From assembly GCA_963662175.1 (NCBI GenBank), contig OY759221.1:31246045-31310044 (forward strand): DNA of 64,000 bases. Direction: 5' to 3'. Positions 9,690 to 20,703 of this stretch are shown piece after piece. This DNA comes from Aradus depressus. Its lineage: Eukaryota > Arthropoda > Insecta > Hemiptera > Aradidae. A program made the position numbers and the translations under genes. Every line of letters begins with the position of its first letter. Positions within the stretch are counted from its first letter, which is position 1. The notes beneath the pieces were generated by a model that saw nothing but the letters and a program-made list of their open reading frames with translations, searched no databases and had not been told where the DNA came from.

Positions 9690-9965
9690 TGAAAAATGTC
9701 GGTGAATCGCCAGTGAACTTCCCCAACTCGAATAAATCAATTAGGGTTTGCTCTCCGAAAACCTGATATTTAATTTTGTGCCGATGCATTCATTACAACT
9801 GCAATTATTAGAGTTTTTGTATTAAGCCACCCCCTTATCTCTTTCATAGTTTTGGTTGAAATTTAATAGGTGTCATCCACATAGGGTTCTGGATAGATAT
9901 ATAAAATTTCGCGTCGATACGTTCTTTCTATCGGAAGTTATCGTGTTCAGACACACATAGAATTT
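9690..9965 (+). mobile_element. Family M copy, partial
   Basis: Contains the GTCGGTGAATCGCCAGTG start block, two AATAGGTGTC-type modules and the GGAAGTTATCGTGTTCAGAC block. It lacks the terminal hairpin. Confidence 0.7.
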
Positions 9966-10257
9966 GGACGTGAAACGTCTATTCGCTCGTTAAGCACAGT
10001 GATAGCCGGTCAACTTTCTTATGTTACAAAATACCGTCAGATTTCAATCGATAATAACTACGAGACTAATAATGCGATAACAACGGTTGAGGTCACAATG
10101 GATAGAGCATGTCTGTATGTGTTTGTTGTGCAGTTTTTGTTTTGCCTGTGACGTTATCGGGCTAGTGTGAGCGCCGGCGGATGATTGTTGAAAAATTAGC
10201 GTTGTGTAAAATTAGAAATTAGTGTAGCGTGATAACGCGTTTAGATAGGACGTTGAT

Positions 10258-10527
10258 TTGAGTGTCATTGTAAAGAACTTGAGGAGCACTACTAGGACTC
10301 AAAGTGAAACAATAAAAATATTGGCTGAAATATATGTAAAAATCTGTATTAAATTGAAAATTGCAAAAAAATTAAAGATGTCTCATATGAGTCGTAAATA
10401 TGCGCGGAATTATAGAAAACGCAAATCAGAGGAAAGCTCGCATCAAAAGGAATTTAAAAAACCTAAAAAGTCTAGTGCCGAGCAAATGCAAGAGCTACGG
10501 CAGCATCGAAAAGAAAATGAAAAATGA
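10258..10527 (+). CDS. Short basic open frame, unknown
   Basis: An 89-codon frame with a lysine/arginine-rich second half: SRKYARNYRKRK, then KKPKKSSAEQMQELRQ. The upstream 170 bp are less AT-rich than usual (GAGCGCCGGCGG near 10170). I do not recognise the family. A basic tail followed by an AEQMQELR-type helix can occur in transposon-encoded DNA-binding proteins, but it also arises by chance in A-rich DNA. A LINE relic follows 300 bp downstream in the same orientation, so this could belong to an old element. Low confidence. Confidence 0.2.
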   Translation: MSVIVKNLRSTTRTQSETIKILAEIYVKICIKLKIAKKLKMSHMSRKYARNYRKRKSEESSHQKEFKKPKKSSAEQMQELRQHRKENEK

Positions 10528-10834
10528 TTTATCCCGACGTTTTCACGGAAAATCTACTGCGTGGACCTTGACTACGCTTTAATGTTTTTATTTCTTCATT
10601 TTTGATATAAGGGCGTCGGAAAAAATTAAATTCTGGTGGTTATGTCACTTTAAATGTTAACAAACTGGATCGTGATGCAATGGAAGAGGTTACTGGACCT
10701 GATCCCTTAATAAGGATCAGGCAGGCACACTGCTAAATAGTTCTGGAGTATTGGGCATTGTGGAAAGGGGCGAACCTCCTCAACCAGGGACGAACAACCC
10801 GGTTGTCGACAATCAAAAGAGTTGATTAGATGAC

Positions 10835-11110
10835 CACAACTTGACCAATCCTGAAGGACATTGAGAAAACCGGGTAACCACAGGACACAATAAGAACATA
10901 TCTCTTTATAACGGGACTTGTTCAGGATCCTTTCTGCAGAAGATATAAGGTGATGGAGGAAATCACGCTACACAACCTGGAAGAATATGAAGGTTATCTG
11001 ATGGAGGTTTTTTGATGAGGCGTTTTTTAACCCAGATGAGTTAAAGAAACAGAACTTCGAAAGGATCCTTCGGACTTTCAACGATTTCTACGTTTCCGTA
11101 AATGTTTACA
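10835..11110 (+). pseudogene. Relic of a LINE polyprotein C-terminal (RNase H and tail) region
   Basis: Conceptual translation near 10898 gives RTYLFITGLVQDPFCRRY, then a Glu-rich segment ending EEYEGYL. After a frameshift near 11008, FFDEAFFNPDELKKQNFERI follows. The order TGH, GLV-DP-CR-C, EE(T)-LH, C-E resembles the end of pol in non-LTR retrotransposons whose RNase H domain is followed by a Cys/His cluster. Several of the expected Cys and His positions are lost, and in-frame stops at 11012-11016 show that it is dead. The preceding 200 bp probably hold a more eroded RNase H domain. Confidence 0.55.
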
Positions 11111-11589
11111 AGCCTGCCTCAATTCCTACACCTGAAAGGGATGGAATCTGAGCGAAGGGTTGGGACGAAATTATAGAGGGTGTGTGGAATGGGTGATTGA
11201 TTAGTGACAAGACGTACTAATGAGACATTTGAGACACCGTTGAGACAGGATAATGGAATATCTGAGAACGGCAGCTTGGCACACACTTCACCCCCGCATT
11301 ACAGCCATGGCTCCTTTTTGGACAACCATCACCATAGTGAGGTAGGTGAATCATGTCCATCAGACCGCGATATTTCCGCTTGCTCTTGTCCCCTCCAGGC
11401 TCAACCAACTCCTGGCTGACCACCTATTTTGGTTTTTGATTCAGTTCACATTTTTTATAAAGTTAACACCAAAGTATTCGTCACTCTATAACCATATTTT
11501 AATCCTGACTTTGTCAAATGTTCATTCTCTCCGTTTCAAAAGAAATAATAGTAAAGAATTGATTTTTTCAATCAATTTTTAAAAAACCA
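11111..11589. other. Unassigned; no gene seen
   Basis: Frames at 11204-11423 overlap on both strands and contain no recognisable motif. The stretch may be the 3' end of the LINE relic just upstream. Confidence 0.35.
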
Positions 11590-11945
11590 AAAGTCTTCGG
11601 TGAATCACCATCTATGTACTTCCCCAACATAAAGTAATAAATTGTTTTCGCTCTCCCATCAAAGCTAATCTCCCCCTTCCCTTCGGCCGATTATCGGCAA
11701 AAATCAATAGGTGATGTCCATAGAGGGCTTTGAATTCACGTAAGAAATTTCGTGTCAATACCTTCATTGCAATGACAGTTTTTCGACTTTTTGTGTTAAG
11801 CCTCCCCCTTGATTCTCCCTTCTCTTTGGCTGATTTAGCTAAAAATCAATATTTATAGTCCTTATGGGTGTTCTGGATACACATATAAAATTTCATGTCG
11901 ATCCATTCATTCTATCGGAAGTTATCATGTTCACAGACACATAGT
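11590..11945 (+). mobile_element. Family M copy, partial
   Basis: Start block (GGTGAATCACC; CTTCCCCAAC; TTCGCTCTCCC), then two modules with CGGCCGATT and AATAGGTGATGTCC. Ends in the GGAAGTTATCATGTTCACAG block, just before a SINE-A. Confidence 0.75.
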
Positions 11946-11973
11946 ACAAAATTTTAATTTTAATTTTTTTTTT

Positions 11974-12250
11974 AGGGCTCCGGTAGCTCAGTGGTGTGCG
12001 TGCTGGTCTTCTGAGCTCAAAATCGTGGGTTTGAAACGTTAGTTTATTTTATCTGGGAGGTAAAATAAACTTAACCACGCCGTCCTTCGGATGGGACGTT
12101 AAGCGATGGTCCCGAGCCTGTACGATGTCAGGTACTCGTTAAAGACCCCTCCCTAGGTGAATAAAAATTTAGGGTAGACAAAATTTAAGACTCCCACAGT
12201 AGAGTCGGGCTCATGTCCACCAGAGGGACGAAAGAGCGCTCTGGTAGTAG
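11974..12250 (+). mobile_element. SINE-A, nearly full length
   Basis: Head starts GGGCTCCGGTAGCTCAGTGG. The body has the paired TTTATTTTA/TAAAATAAA stem. It ends at GCGCTCTGGTAGTAG, so the last 50 bp are missing. Confidence 0.85.
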
Positions 12251-12276
12251 ACCATTGAAAACTTCGCAACGAATTT

Positions 12277-12330
12277 TTACCGATTACAAAACTCCCCCTA
12301 TACTTCGTATATCTGGGTAAGTAAGAAGGT
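12277..12330 (+). mobile_element. Family M terminal hairpin fragment
   Basis: ACCGATTACAAAACTCCCCC, then TATACTTCGTATATCTGGG: the 3' end of M with a damaged hairpin. Confidence 0.6.
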
Positions 12331-12539
12331 AAAACGGCAGATATTAGTCGACTGATGAGTGAGACGGGAGTGCAATGCTACTATAGAGCAGGACGGGTAG
12401 CAACGTTGGACTGATGATACTATTAGCCCCAAGCGGCCTGTCATTCCTTTTCCACTCCCGACGTCTTTTTATATTTTTTGAAGTATTTTCAGAGGTTTAA
12501 AAACATTAAATTTCTGTGAAATTACTTTGGCCAAATAAT
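12331..12539. other. Unassigned
   Basis: GC-richer patch at 12360-12450 with two isolated CTGATGA strings but no hammerhead partner boxes. Confidence 0.4.
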
Positions 12540-12720
12540 GTTATCAGCAGACACGAAAACTCAAATAACTGCCAATGTAATGACTATATCCACATAAAAT
12601 TTATTCAAGTATTAATTTTTATCCCGAATGGTCGATTGGTTTTGGAGGGAGGGGGAAAAATTAGTAGATTATTTCGTGATGGGGATGTACATTACCGGTG
12701 AATCTCTGATAACGTTTTTA
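12540..12720 (-). mobile_element. Family M fragment
   Basis: Minus-strand start region of M: TAACTGCCAATGTAATGA, GGTCGATTGGTTTTGGAGGG and TACCGGTGAATC. Confidence 0.65.
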
Positions 12721-13087
12721 AATACATTTGGCACCCCTAGCCTTCGCGCCCTATTACCCCCGTTCAAAGGTCGGCTCTCTACAATGGGTATCTGATCGAA
12801 AAAATACTCACAAATATAATAAAAATTCTTAGCGGGGAACCGAGTTACAGAGATTTGAAAATATATATATATATATATATCAGCTTAATAACAAACTCAT
12901 ACAAAACAAATACTTTCTACACAAAAGATGAGAACAAATAAATGAGATTATTCCATTTGACAAAAAAAAAAGATATCTCTTCATAGGATGATATTGTAAA
13001 GAGTAGCAACAATAAAACCCTGTTTTCAAAGGACAACAAGATCAGTTTAACAAGAGTTCTGATATGGATAAAATTAACAAACAATAT

Positions 13088-13345
13088 ATTACACTAAATG
13101 GAATTTAATCTTATAATTTACAAAACAAACAGCTCTGGAGTAGTGTGCTAGTCTACTGAGCTCAATAGGGTTCAAAACCTGGCCGAGGTGGAGTTGGTCC
13201 CGAGCCTATACTATCTTAGATACTCGTTAAACAAATGTCTGTATAAAAAAAAATAAAGTGTGAGAAAAAGAGCTGCAACGAAAAAATACAAATTATTGTT
13301 TGCTTTTTACCTCAATATTCTTCTGATACAGACTGTGCTAAGAGA
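13088..13345. repeat. Repeat D, copy 1 (with degenerate SINE-A head)
   Basis: About 260 bp shared with 14390-14665: GGAATTTAATCTT at one end, a decayed SINE-A head (CTACTGAGCTCAATA) inside, then GAGCTGCAAC and CCTCAATATTCTTCTGATAC. A third, partial version is at 16653-16720. The two full copies bracket the jockey relic. Confidence 0.7.
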
Positions 13346-14215
13346 GAGATAATATCAATGTCAAGAAGGGAGAAATCACCCAGTGGTGAAACTTCTTAGT
13401 CACTGAGTTACTCTTACTTATAACTAATCACTGTCACTGCTGCTGCTAAGAAGGTCTCTAGGCCATTGACGCTTAAGCCATTGTTGGGGAAGTGTGGCAG
13501 AATGGAGGGCACGGAGTAGAGGATTATTCTGGGAACTAAGAGAGGAAAATAATTTTTTATACTTGGATTTCAACAACTTCGGTGACAAAAGGTACGTTAA
13601 GGTCTCTGAGAAGAGTTTTGTTGGAAACGTAGTAACGAAGGATTTTGAATTGAAAGGTTTGGATGCGCTGGAGATTGGAAGCCTTGGCAGAACCCCAGAG
13701 TTTAAAGTCCGTAAGTCAACATAGTACTGCGTTGTATATAAGTTGTTTGGTTTTCAAAGTTAATTTGAATCTTTTGTCTAGTAGTCTTAGTAACAGTTTA
13801 TATCGTCTTTTAACTTATTGTCTTTCCAGTCTCGTGTGAGGATTCCAAGTTAATCGTTTGTCGAGTATGAGGCCTAGATAGCGGACTTGGTTTTTTAAAG
13901 AGATGGGATTGTAGTCAATTGTTGTGGTACACTGGAGGGCAGGTATAGTTTCGACGAAGGGTCAAGACGATGTGAACTGACTTCTTGTCGTTCACCTTCA
14001 CTCTCCTCTTACGACTGAAGGGATATAATGTGTTGTTGGAGGTGTCTGTATGATAGGACTGGGTCGGGATGAGGAGAGAAGATTGCAGTATCATCTGCAA
14101 AAGCGCGGAGTCGTGTTGATGGATGGGGTGGGGATGTCAGCTGTATATATTGTGTAGAGGATAGGACCCAGGATACTTCCTTGTGGAACGCCAACATTTT
14201 GTGGGGACACAGTGA
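13346..14215 (-). pseudogene. Jockey-type non-LTR retrotransposon RT, C-terminal half (relic)
   Basis: Minus-strand translation in several frames gives, in order, a decayed VPQGS box (near 14190-14160), the catalytic motif FADDTAIF (near 14110-14085), RVKVNDKKS and TLRR with PPVY (about 14010-13920), a YLG-L-LD-LTWNPHT-like segment (about 13890-13840), and a tail (LWGSAKASNLQRIQS; IPFVTEV-like) down to about 13440. Frameshifts and stops are frequent, so it cannot encode an active enzyme. The order matches the thumb and C-terminal region of jockey-clade reverse transcriptases. A shorter copy of the same family lies at 48740-49215. Confidence 0.75.
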
Positions 14216-14389
14216 AAGAGCAAAAAGCCTTACTAATAATAATCAATAAGAACATTGTTTACAATAAAGATCAGCAAATAAAATTAGATACTAAGGATGG
14301 AAGCTCGTCCTGAAACATCGTTCGTCTTGGTAACAGTTTATATCGTCTGTTCATTTCTTGTCTTTTCAGTCTCGTGTGAGGATTCATAA
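14216..14389. other. Junction with a second jockey scrap
   Basis: 14325-14389 repeats the 13786-13849 part of the jockey relic (AACAGTTTATATCGTC; CAGTCTCGTGTGAGGATTC). Immediately left, 14285-14320 reads AGCTCGTCC then TGAAAC, which could be a worn hammerhead-type core but is too diverged to call. Confidence 0.5.
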
Positions 14390-14665
14390 TGGAATTTAAT
14401 CTTTTAATTTACAAAATAAACACCTCAGGGGTAAGTGTGTTAGTCTACTGAGCTCAATATAAGGTTCAAAACCCGGCCGAGGCCCTTAGGTTTTTGAGCA
14501 TGCCATCCTTCGGATGGTCCCGAGTCTATACGATCTTAGATACTTGTATGTATAGAAAATAAAAAATAAGAGTAGGAAAAAAGAGCTGCAACAAAAAAAT
14601 AGAAACTATTATCTGCTTTTTACCTCAATATTCTTCTGATACAGACTGTGCGAAAGACACCATCG
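14390..14665. repeat. Repeat D, copy 2
   Basis: Partner of 13088-13345, including its own decayed SINE-A (CTACTGAGCTCAATATAAGG; CATCCTTCGGATGG). With the jockey scrap next to it, this looks like a duplicated segment, not an independent insertion. Confidence 0.7.
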
Positions 14666-14946
14666 CGAACATGGTCAAATGGCAAGTTCCGGGGACCTTA
14701 AAACGTAAATATCTTTGAAAATTAGATCTCGAATTTCTGCACGTTACCTTCCCTAGTACTAAAGGTATAAAAAAGTAATATGACAAAAATGTCAACTGAG
14801 AAAATGTTTCGAACATAATGAAGTCTCATGGAAAATGGTAAAAATATGGAATAGTCGAGGAAAAACTTTAAATAAATAATGAAAAAGACGACAAAAACAT
14901 GGCAGGAAATGTATTTTTAAAATTTTTTTTTATTCTACCATCTGTA

Positions 14947-15292
14947 GGTTAGGTTAGGTTTTATGACTCATGCCCGGGCTTTAACTACGAGGTCGTATCG
15001 CCTACTACCAGAGCGCTCTTTCGTCACTCTGGTGGACATGAGCCCGACTCTACTGTGGGAGTCTTAAATTTTGCCTACCCTAAATTTTTATTCATCTAGG
15101 GTGGGGGTCTTTAACGAGTACCTGACATCGTACAGGCTCGGGACCATCGCTTAACGTCCCATCCGAAGGACGGCGTGCTTAAGTTTATTTTACCTCCCGG
15201 ATAAAATAAACTAAGGGCCTCGGTCGGGCTACGAACCCACGACCTTGAACTCAGTAGTCAAGCACGCATACCACTGAGCTACCGGCGCCCTC
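14947..15292 (-). mobile_element. SINE-A, full length, 13-bp target duplication
   Basis: Complete minus-strand copy. TCTACCATCTGTA is duplicated at 14934-14946 and 15293-15305. A short GGTTAGGTTAGG run sits at the 3' end of the element, a useful family end signature. Confidence 0.92.
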
Positions 15293-15305
15293 TCTACCAT
15301 CTGTA

Positions 15306-15557
15306 TAAAAATAATATGCAAGAGAGTTGACTATAAGAATACATGATAAAAATAAATAATATAGATAGAAAATATTTAAAACAAATAATAAGAAGGAAAA
15401 AAGAAATGAAAATATACAAAATAATAGCTTACACATACAAAAATAAATAAATACAATATGTACATAATGGTGGTAAATGAATGAAAATAAACCATAAAAT
15501 AAAAGAGATAAAACTAATAAAATAAATAAAAATATGTAAGAAATTCCATGAGGACAG
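15306..15557. other. A/T-rich stretch
   Basis: Low-complexity A-rich sequence leading into the minisatellite; the minus-strand frames here are composition artefacts. Confidence 0.5.
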
Positions 15558-16606
15558 CACCAGTAGGACTACTGCACACTTCCATACACCAGTAGGACTA
15601 CTGCACACTTCCATACACCAGTAGGACTACTGCACACTTCCATACACCAGTAGGACTACTGCACACTTCCATCCACCAGTAGGACTACTGCACACTTCCA
15701 TACACCAGTAGGACTACTGCACACTTCCATCCACCAGTAGGACTACTGCACACTTCCATACACCAGTAGGACTACTGCACACTTCCATCCACCAGTAGGA
15801 CTACTGCACACTTCCATCCACCAGTAGGACTACTGCACACTTCCATACACCAGTAGGACTACTGCACACTTCCATACACCAGTAGGACTACTGCACACTT
15901 CCATCCACCAGTAGGACTACAGCACACTTCCATACACCAGTAGGACTACTGCACACTTCCATACACCAGTAGGACTACTGCACACTTCCATACACCAGTA
16001 GGACTACAGCACACTTCCATACACCAGTAGGACTACTGCACACTTCCATACACCAGTAGGACTACTGCACACTTCCATACACCAGTAGGACTACAGCACA
16101 CTTCCATACACCAGTAGGACTACTGCACACTTCCATACACCAGTAGGACTACTGCACACTTCCATACACCAGTAGGACTACTGCACACTTCCATACACCA
16201 GTAGGACTACTGCACACTTCCATACACCAGTAGGACTACTGCACACTTCCATACACCAGTAGGACTACTGCACACTTCCATACACCAGTAGGACTACTGC
16301 ACACTTCGATACACCAGTAGGACTACTGCACACTTCCATCCACCAGTAGGACTACTGCACACTTTCATACACCAGTAGGACTACTGCACACTTCCATACA
16401 CCAGTAGGACTACTGCACACTTCCATACACCTGTAGGACTACTGCACACTTCCATACACCAGTAGGACTACTGCACACTTCCATACACCAGTAGGACTAC
16501 TGCACACTTCCATACACCAGTAGGACTACTGCACACTTCCATACACCAGTAGGACTACTGCACACTTCCATACACCAGTAGGACTACTGCACACTTCCAT
16601 ACACCA
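15558..16606. repeat. 29-bp minisatellite, about 36 units
   Basis: Head-to-tail unit containing CACCAGTAGGACTACTGCAC, then ACTTCCATA. The array is 1,049 bp, or about 36.2 units, with a constant 29-bp register and only substitutions: CATAC/CATCC, CTACTGC/CTACAGC and a few singletons. Since 29 is not a multiple of three it has no consistent reading frame, so it is not a protein repeat. Confidence 0.97.
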
Positions 16607-16652
16607 TTCTACGACTTGCGGAGAGGGGGAAATGTCTAAGAAAAAATTGAAG

Positions 16653-16895
16653 CAAAAAAAATTTGGAGAAAAAGAGTTGCAATGAAGAAATACAACCTAT
16701 TGCTTGCTCCTTCAACGAAGGCCTTAGGCTTCTTTTATCTGGGAGGTCAAAAAAAACCTTGAGCACGCCGTCCTTCAGATGGGACGTTAAGTGATGGTCC
16801 AGTCGCTTGTGCGATGTCAGGTATTCGTTAGGCAAAATTTAGTACTCCCAGAGTTGAGAGAAAAGATCGAAATGACCTCGTAATTAAAACCCGGA
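16653..16895 (+). mobile_element. Repeat D scrap joined to degenerate SINE-A
   Basis: 16653-16716 matches the GAGTTGCAATGAAGAAATAC part of repeat D. 16717-16895 is a SINE-A body (GCACGCCGTCCTTCAGATGG; GATGTCAGGTATTCGTTA) with an internal deletion. Confidence 0.65.
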
Positions 16896-17153
16896 AACTA
16901 TTTTCCACTATATCGACACAAATCACAAAAATGTATTCGATAATTTTGATATTGATGCCGATAATGTTTGTTCGTTTTGCAGAGTGAGCAGGAGAGAGGG
17001 GAAGGGGACGGCGGAGGAGAACTCCAAAAGGCCGCCCCATGCAATTGAACCACTGTCGCTTTGGTAAATTATATATTATTACTTATATCTATTTTTTATG
17101 TTTTTTTTTAAACAATTGATTATAGGATTGTGTAAAGAGATTTTGAATTCACA
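16896..17153. other. Unassigned
   Basis: A GA-rich patch lies at 16980-17030; nothing else recognised. Confidence 0.4.
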
Positions 17154-17492
17154 ATAATATTTCACAGGTTGCAAAATGCAAAATAAAAAACTGACCTCTC
17201 ACAGATGGCCGGCTTTTGAGGTTGCCCTCATCATTAGGCAATCTGGTGAAAAAATTTAAAAAATATATTTTAAATTTTTTATAAGTGAATAAATAAAGTA
17301 TAGATCTCCAATAAGTCAAAAATATTACAACTAAAAAAAAATAATTTAAAATATCATGGATGTGTGTGTTTTTAAAATTCTTTTACCAACAACTGCCTAA
17401 TGTGGGCAACCTCGAAAGCTGGCTAGCATAAAATAATAAAATCTGTGAGAAGTCCGACTACATTTTTATTTTTCAACCTGTGAAATAATCAC
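17154..17492. mobile_element. Inverted pair of Penelope-like ends with decayed hammerheads
   Basis: The left unit (17154-17246, minus) and right unit (17392-17492, plus) are inverted copies. Each has a TTTCACAGGTTG/CAACCTGTGAAA outer edge, then CAGAT- or CTGTGAGA-type sequence, then a core with GAGGGCAACCTC and GCCGGC. On the minus strand, 17202-17246 reads as CTAATGA, T, stem II GAGG-GCAA-CCTC, AAAA and the GCCGGC palindrome. This is a hammerhead core with the G5 and G12 positions mutated. The right unit keeps CTCGAAAGC but has lost part of the CTGATGA side. A 145-bp interior lies between. Confidence 0.6.
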
Positions 17493-18446
17493 TTTTTACT
17501 ATATCATCCATCTTCACATTCACAATAAAAAGTGGAATAAAACAATCAATTTGATAGGTTGGGATTTTTGAAAAGCAAAAATAGAATATGTAGGACATAA
17601 AAAATATTGATAAATATAGATTAGATCGATAGTAATGAAACCTTAACCTCTGGTTATCCTAAGATTTTGGTGTTAGTTTTAATGGGACCTCAAATAAAAG
17701 GTAATTATATTAATATTTGACATATTGGGAATAATAGATATTTTGTGAGAAATGCTGAAAGTACTTACTTATCATGTTTGATTATAGGGGAGTAGAATGG
17801 AGGCACGAGTGAGGTGTGATAATATATGAGGAAGTTTTTATAACTGGAAATAAACAAATAATAAATGTTAAAGAAGAATACTTGAGAATGTGCCAAGGGA
17901 CGAAATAGGGTTGAAATTCTGGTGGAAGAATAATAATAAATGTAGAAAGGGAGACCATATGGCCAAAAAGTGTGTGTTTATAATATATAACACCTATACA
18001 TTCACAATAATGTATTTTTTTGGCAGCTTTATTATATTCTCACATTTATTTATAGAAATATTTTTAAATTGTTTAATAAAACGGCATTAGTACATCATAG
18101 CATTACAAAACAACATCATTTTGATTTCTATAATGCAAACATTCTGCACAGTGAAAATATCTAGGAAAGTTATTGAAAATTCCCATAAAATACAGTGAAG
18201 TGGATAAATAGGTATAAATAAGTATAACTAAAAATTAAATCATTTAAAATAAATCTAATAATAAATAATACTTGTGAAACTTAAATCCAAAGATTAATTG
18301 TTGCAATAAAAATCAGTGTAGACAAACTGATTAATAATACAAATGAGTTCGCATTGAAAATATAAATATCCAAAGATAATGCAAAATCAACTTTAGGTTA
18401 GTTAGAATTTTTGTATATATAAATAAAATTTAAATAAATATATATA

Positions 18447-18504
<58 letters not shown>

Positions 18505-20502
18505 GAGTTGTTAATTATATTGAATTAATAATGTTGAAATAATGACGAAGATGATGGTTACTGACCGATTGTATAAACAATTTTTTATACCCTGTTCATG
18601 GGAGTATATCCCGAAAATTTAATAATAGGTTGTAAAACCCCAAAAAATATTATTGAGAGAATAATATAACTACAAAAAAATATATTATATATTATTTTAT
18701 AATGTGATGCATACATTTACAAAAATAATAAAATATACAAAGTTTTCTTCTCAAAAGGTTCAGCCACGACACGAAGTCAGTTAGTCTAGTAGAGAAGTTA
18801 TAGACAACCAAAATAACTTTATACAAGTACAATCTATACAGTTTTGTCTGGCGTCACAAAATTATTAAGGGCTACATATGTGTATTTGCATATTAATTAA
18901 AAATCTATGAATAGATAAAATTCAATTAAATGAATAAATAATTCTGTCCTGAATAATATGCTTACTTTTGTGATATTATTATTAATGATATTGATATCAT
19001 GCTGGGAAGTTTGCCGTGTGGGCCTCGAGGGCCGCACTTAGTTACAAATACCACCTTTGTAGAGTCTTAATACACGGCCCAGTAATTTCCTCTGATTTAG
19101 GGTGCAAAGAGGCGAAACACACACATCCGAGAACCTCCTTGTTTAATTATTATGTCGTTATGATTCTAAATATATACAGATCTTCATCTCAGAAGCTTAT
19201 ACAATTTACAAAGTTAAAAGATAAATTAAATCATTTAAGAAATATTAAAAATTCACTTTGCAATCGTGTTGAAAACAAAATGAAAGAAAACAATCTTTGA
19301 ACGCTAAGAAGACGGAAAATAATGTTTGAAAAAATTCAAAGGCCTATTTTGATAATAAGCCTAATTAATATAACGAATAACGAAGATATAAACAGAAATA
19401 TAGCAACATAACATTTTTTAATATTTTCTATAACGCAAAATAAATTAAAAAATAAACAGATAAATGCAAAATGCTAGTAGAAGAAAATAACTAAAGAATG
19501 AATAGAATAACTAACCTTAACCTGATTTTCAATCAATAAGAGTATATTTTCTTTTGTGTATTATTCAGTTTAGCGTAAAGAATAAAGAAAACAAATTGTA
19601 GTCAATTTAAAGTTGGTTATATAATTAAACTAATTTTTAGCTTTTTACTAATAATAAATGGTTTGGAAATGCACGTCAAACTAGGATATACAAAACGAAG
19701 TCACCAGTGTTACCAACTACTTTTTCGTATATGCAAAAAGAGTATGTCATTTGGAGTGAATTCAATCCAACGAAATTATTTATATATTTTTAAATAATTT
19801 TTCTAATTGTGAAAATATCAATTAATACACGACCATGAATTTTTACAAAATTTCCTTTAATAAAATGACTTTTCGACAGAGAAAAATTCCTTTTTTTCAC
19901 TATAACATAAAAACAGTTGAATATTAAGAGAAAAAAAACAGATTGAAGACTGAGATTTAATATATTTTACTTAAAATTCTGAAATAATTGTTAAAAAGAT
20001 TGGTATCATAGATTTTTTTTTTTTTTTTATTGAAATAAATCTTTACATTTTTTATATTTTGAGTATTTACAATCAGTATAAACTATAAGTAAATTTGATG
20101 AACGACAAACATTAGATACATTAAAAAAAATAAAAATATATACAACGAAAGCATATGATTATGTACAAAATAATAGGTAAAAAAAATATATATATACATA
20201 CATAATAAAATAATAATGGTCTCTGCAATTTAAACAATAATAAACAAACATAAAAAAAAATAATAAAGATAAAGATAAAATAAAAATAAAGATAAAATAA
20301 AATAAAAAATAAAAATAAAAATAGGTGTTTAAACATAGAAGTCCATATAGTAATTTTTAACAATTAATTTGGAATTTTAAGGGTAATACATCTAAATTGA
20401 GGTATAAAAAAGTATAAATGTGAAAGAGATTCTATAAAAGGAAGATACATTGATAGAAGGAATAGTTAACCTAAAGAACGCATATCACATATATTATAGA
20501 TT
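17493..20502. other. 3 kb AT-rich region without recognised genes or repeats
   Basis: The longest stretch where I see neither M, SINE-A nor LINE sequence. A GC-richer patch at 19010-19140 is covered by a 94-codon frame (19016-19300) with no motif. T- and A-rich frames near 20121-20363 are compositional. It could be intergenic or intronic single-copy DNA. Confidence 0.45.
18450..18500. repeat. TA dinucleotide microsatellite
   Basis: Uninterrupted alternating AT run of about 50 bp, with shorter TA runs just upstream. Confidence 0.9.
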
Positions 20503-20703
20503 GGGATCCATGGTGGCCGAGCGCGCTAGAGCGTAGGGCTTTGGTCGCATGGTCCCACCATGGTTAGCGGGTTCGAATCCCGTCCGGGAGTGAGTTTTAT
20601 TTCGTAGATAGAACTCCCTTCCGGGGTCGTAAACAATTAGGTAAACAATATTATAAGAGTCATGGCTTAATATGCATCGTATATAATGATGCCAAAAAAA
20701 AAA
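20503..20703 (+). mobile_element. SINE-B, full length (class II tRNA-like head)
   Basis: The head has the A-box-like TGGCCGAGCGCGCTAGAGCG and the B-box-like GCGGGTTCGAATCCCGTCC. The spacing between them is long enough for a leucine- or serine-type tRNA variable arm. The body follows (ATTTCGTAGATAGAACTCCC; TATGCATCGTATATAATGAT) and then a poly-A tail at 20694-20702. It differs from SINE-A in head and body. Other copies: 61239-61462 (minus) and 63298-63465. Confidence 0.85.

Noticed and set aside
12345..12420. Further hammerhead motifs at isolated CTGATGA strings
   Set aside because: No GAAA box and no stem II or stem III partner at suitable spacing.
14285..14325. Hammerhead-like AAGGATGG...CTCGTCC...TGAAAC string
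   Set aside because: Spacing is suggestive, but the CTGANGA box is altered and stem I and stem III do not pair convincingly.
14947..14960. Telomeric TTAGG repeats
   Set aside because: Only two or three units, always at the same end of SINE-A; they are part of the element.
15558..16606. CRISPR array
   Set aside because: Units are contiguous with no spacers; it is a minisatellite in a eukaryotic genome. The 31-bp array at 37.2 kb was rejected for the same reason.
20503..20590. Genuine leucine or serine tRNA gene
   Set aside because: Same reasoning: body and poly-A tail follow, and truncated copies exist at 61.2 and 63.3 kb.
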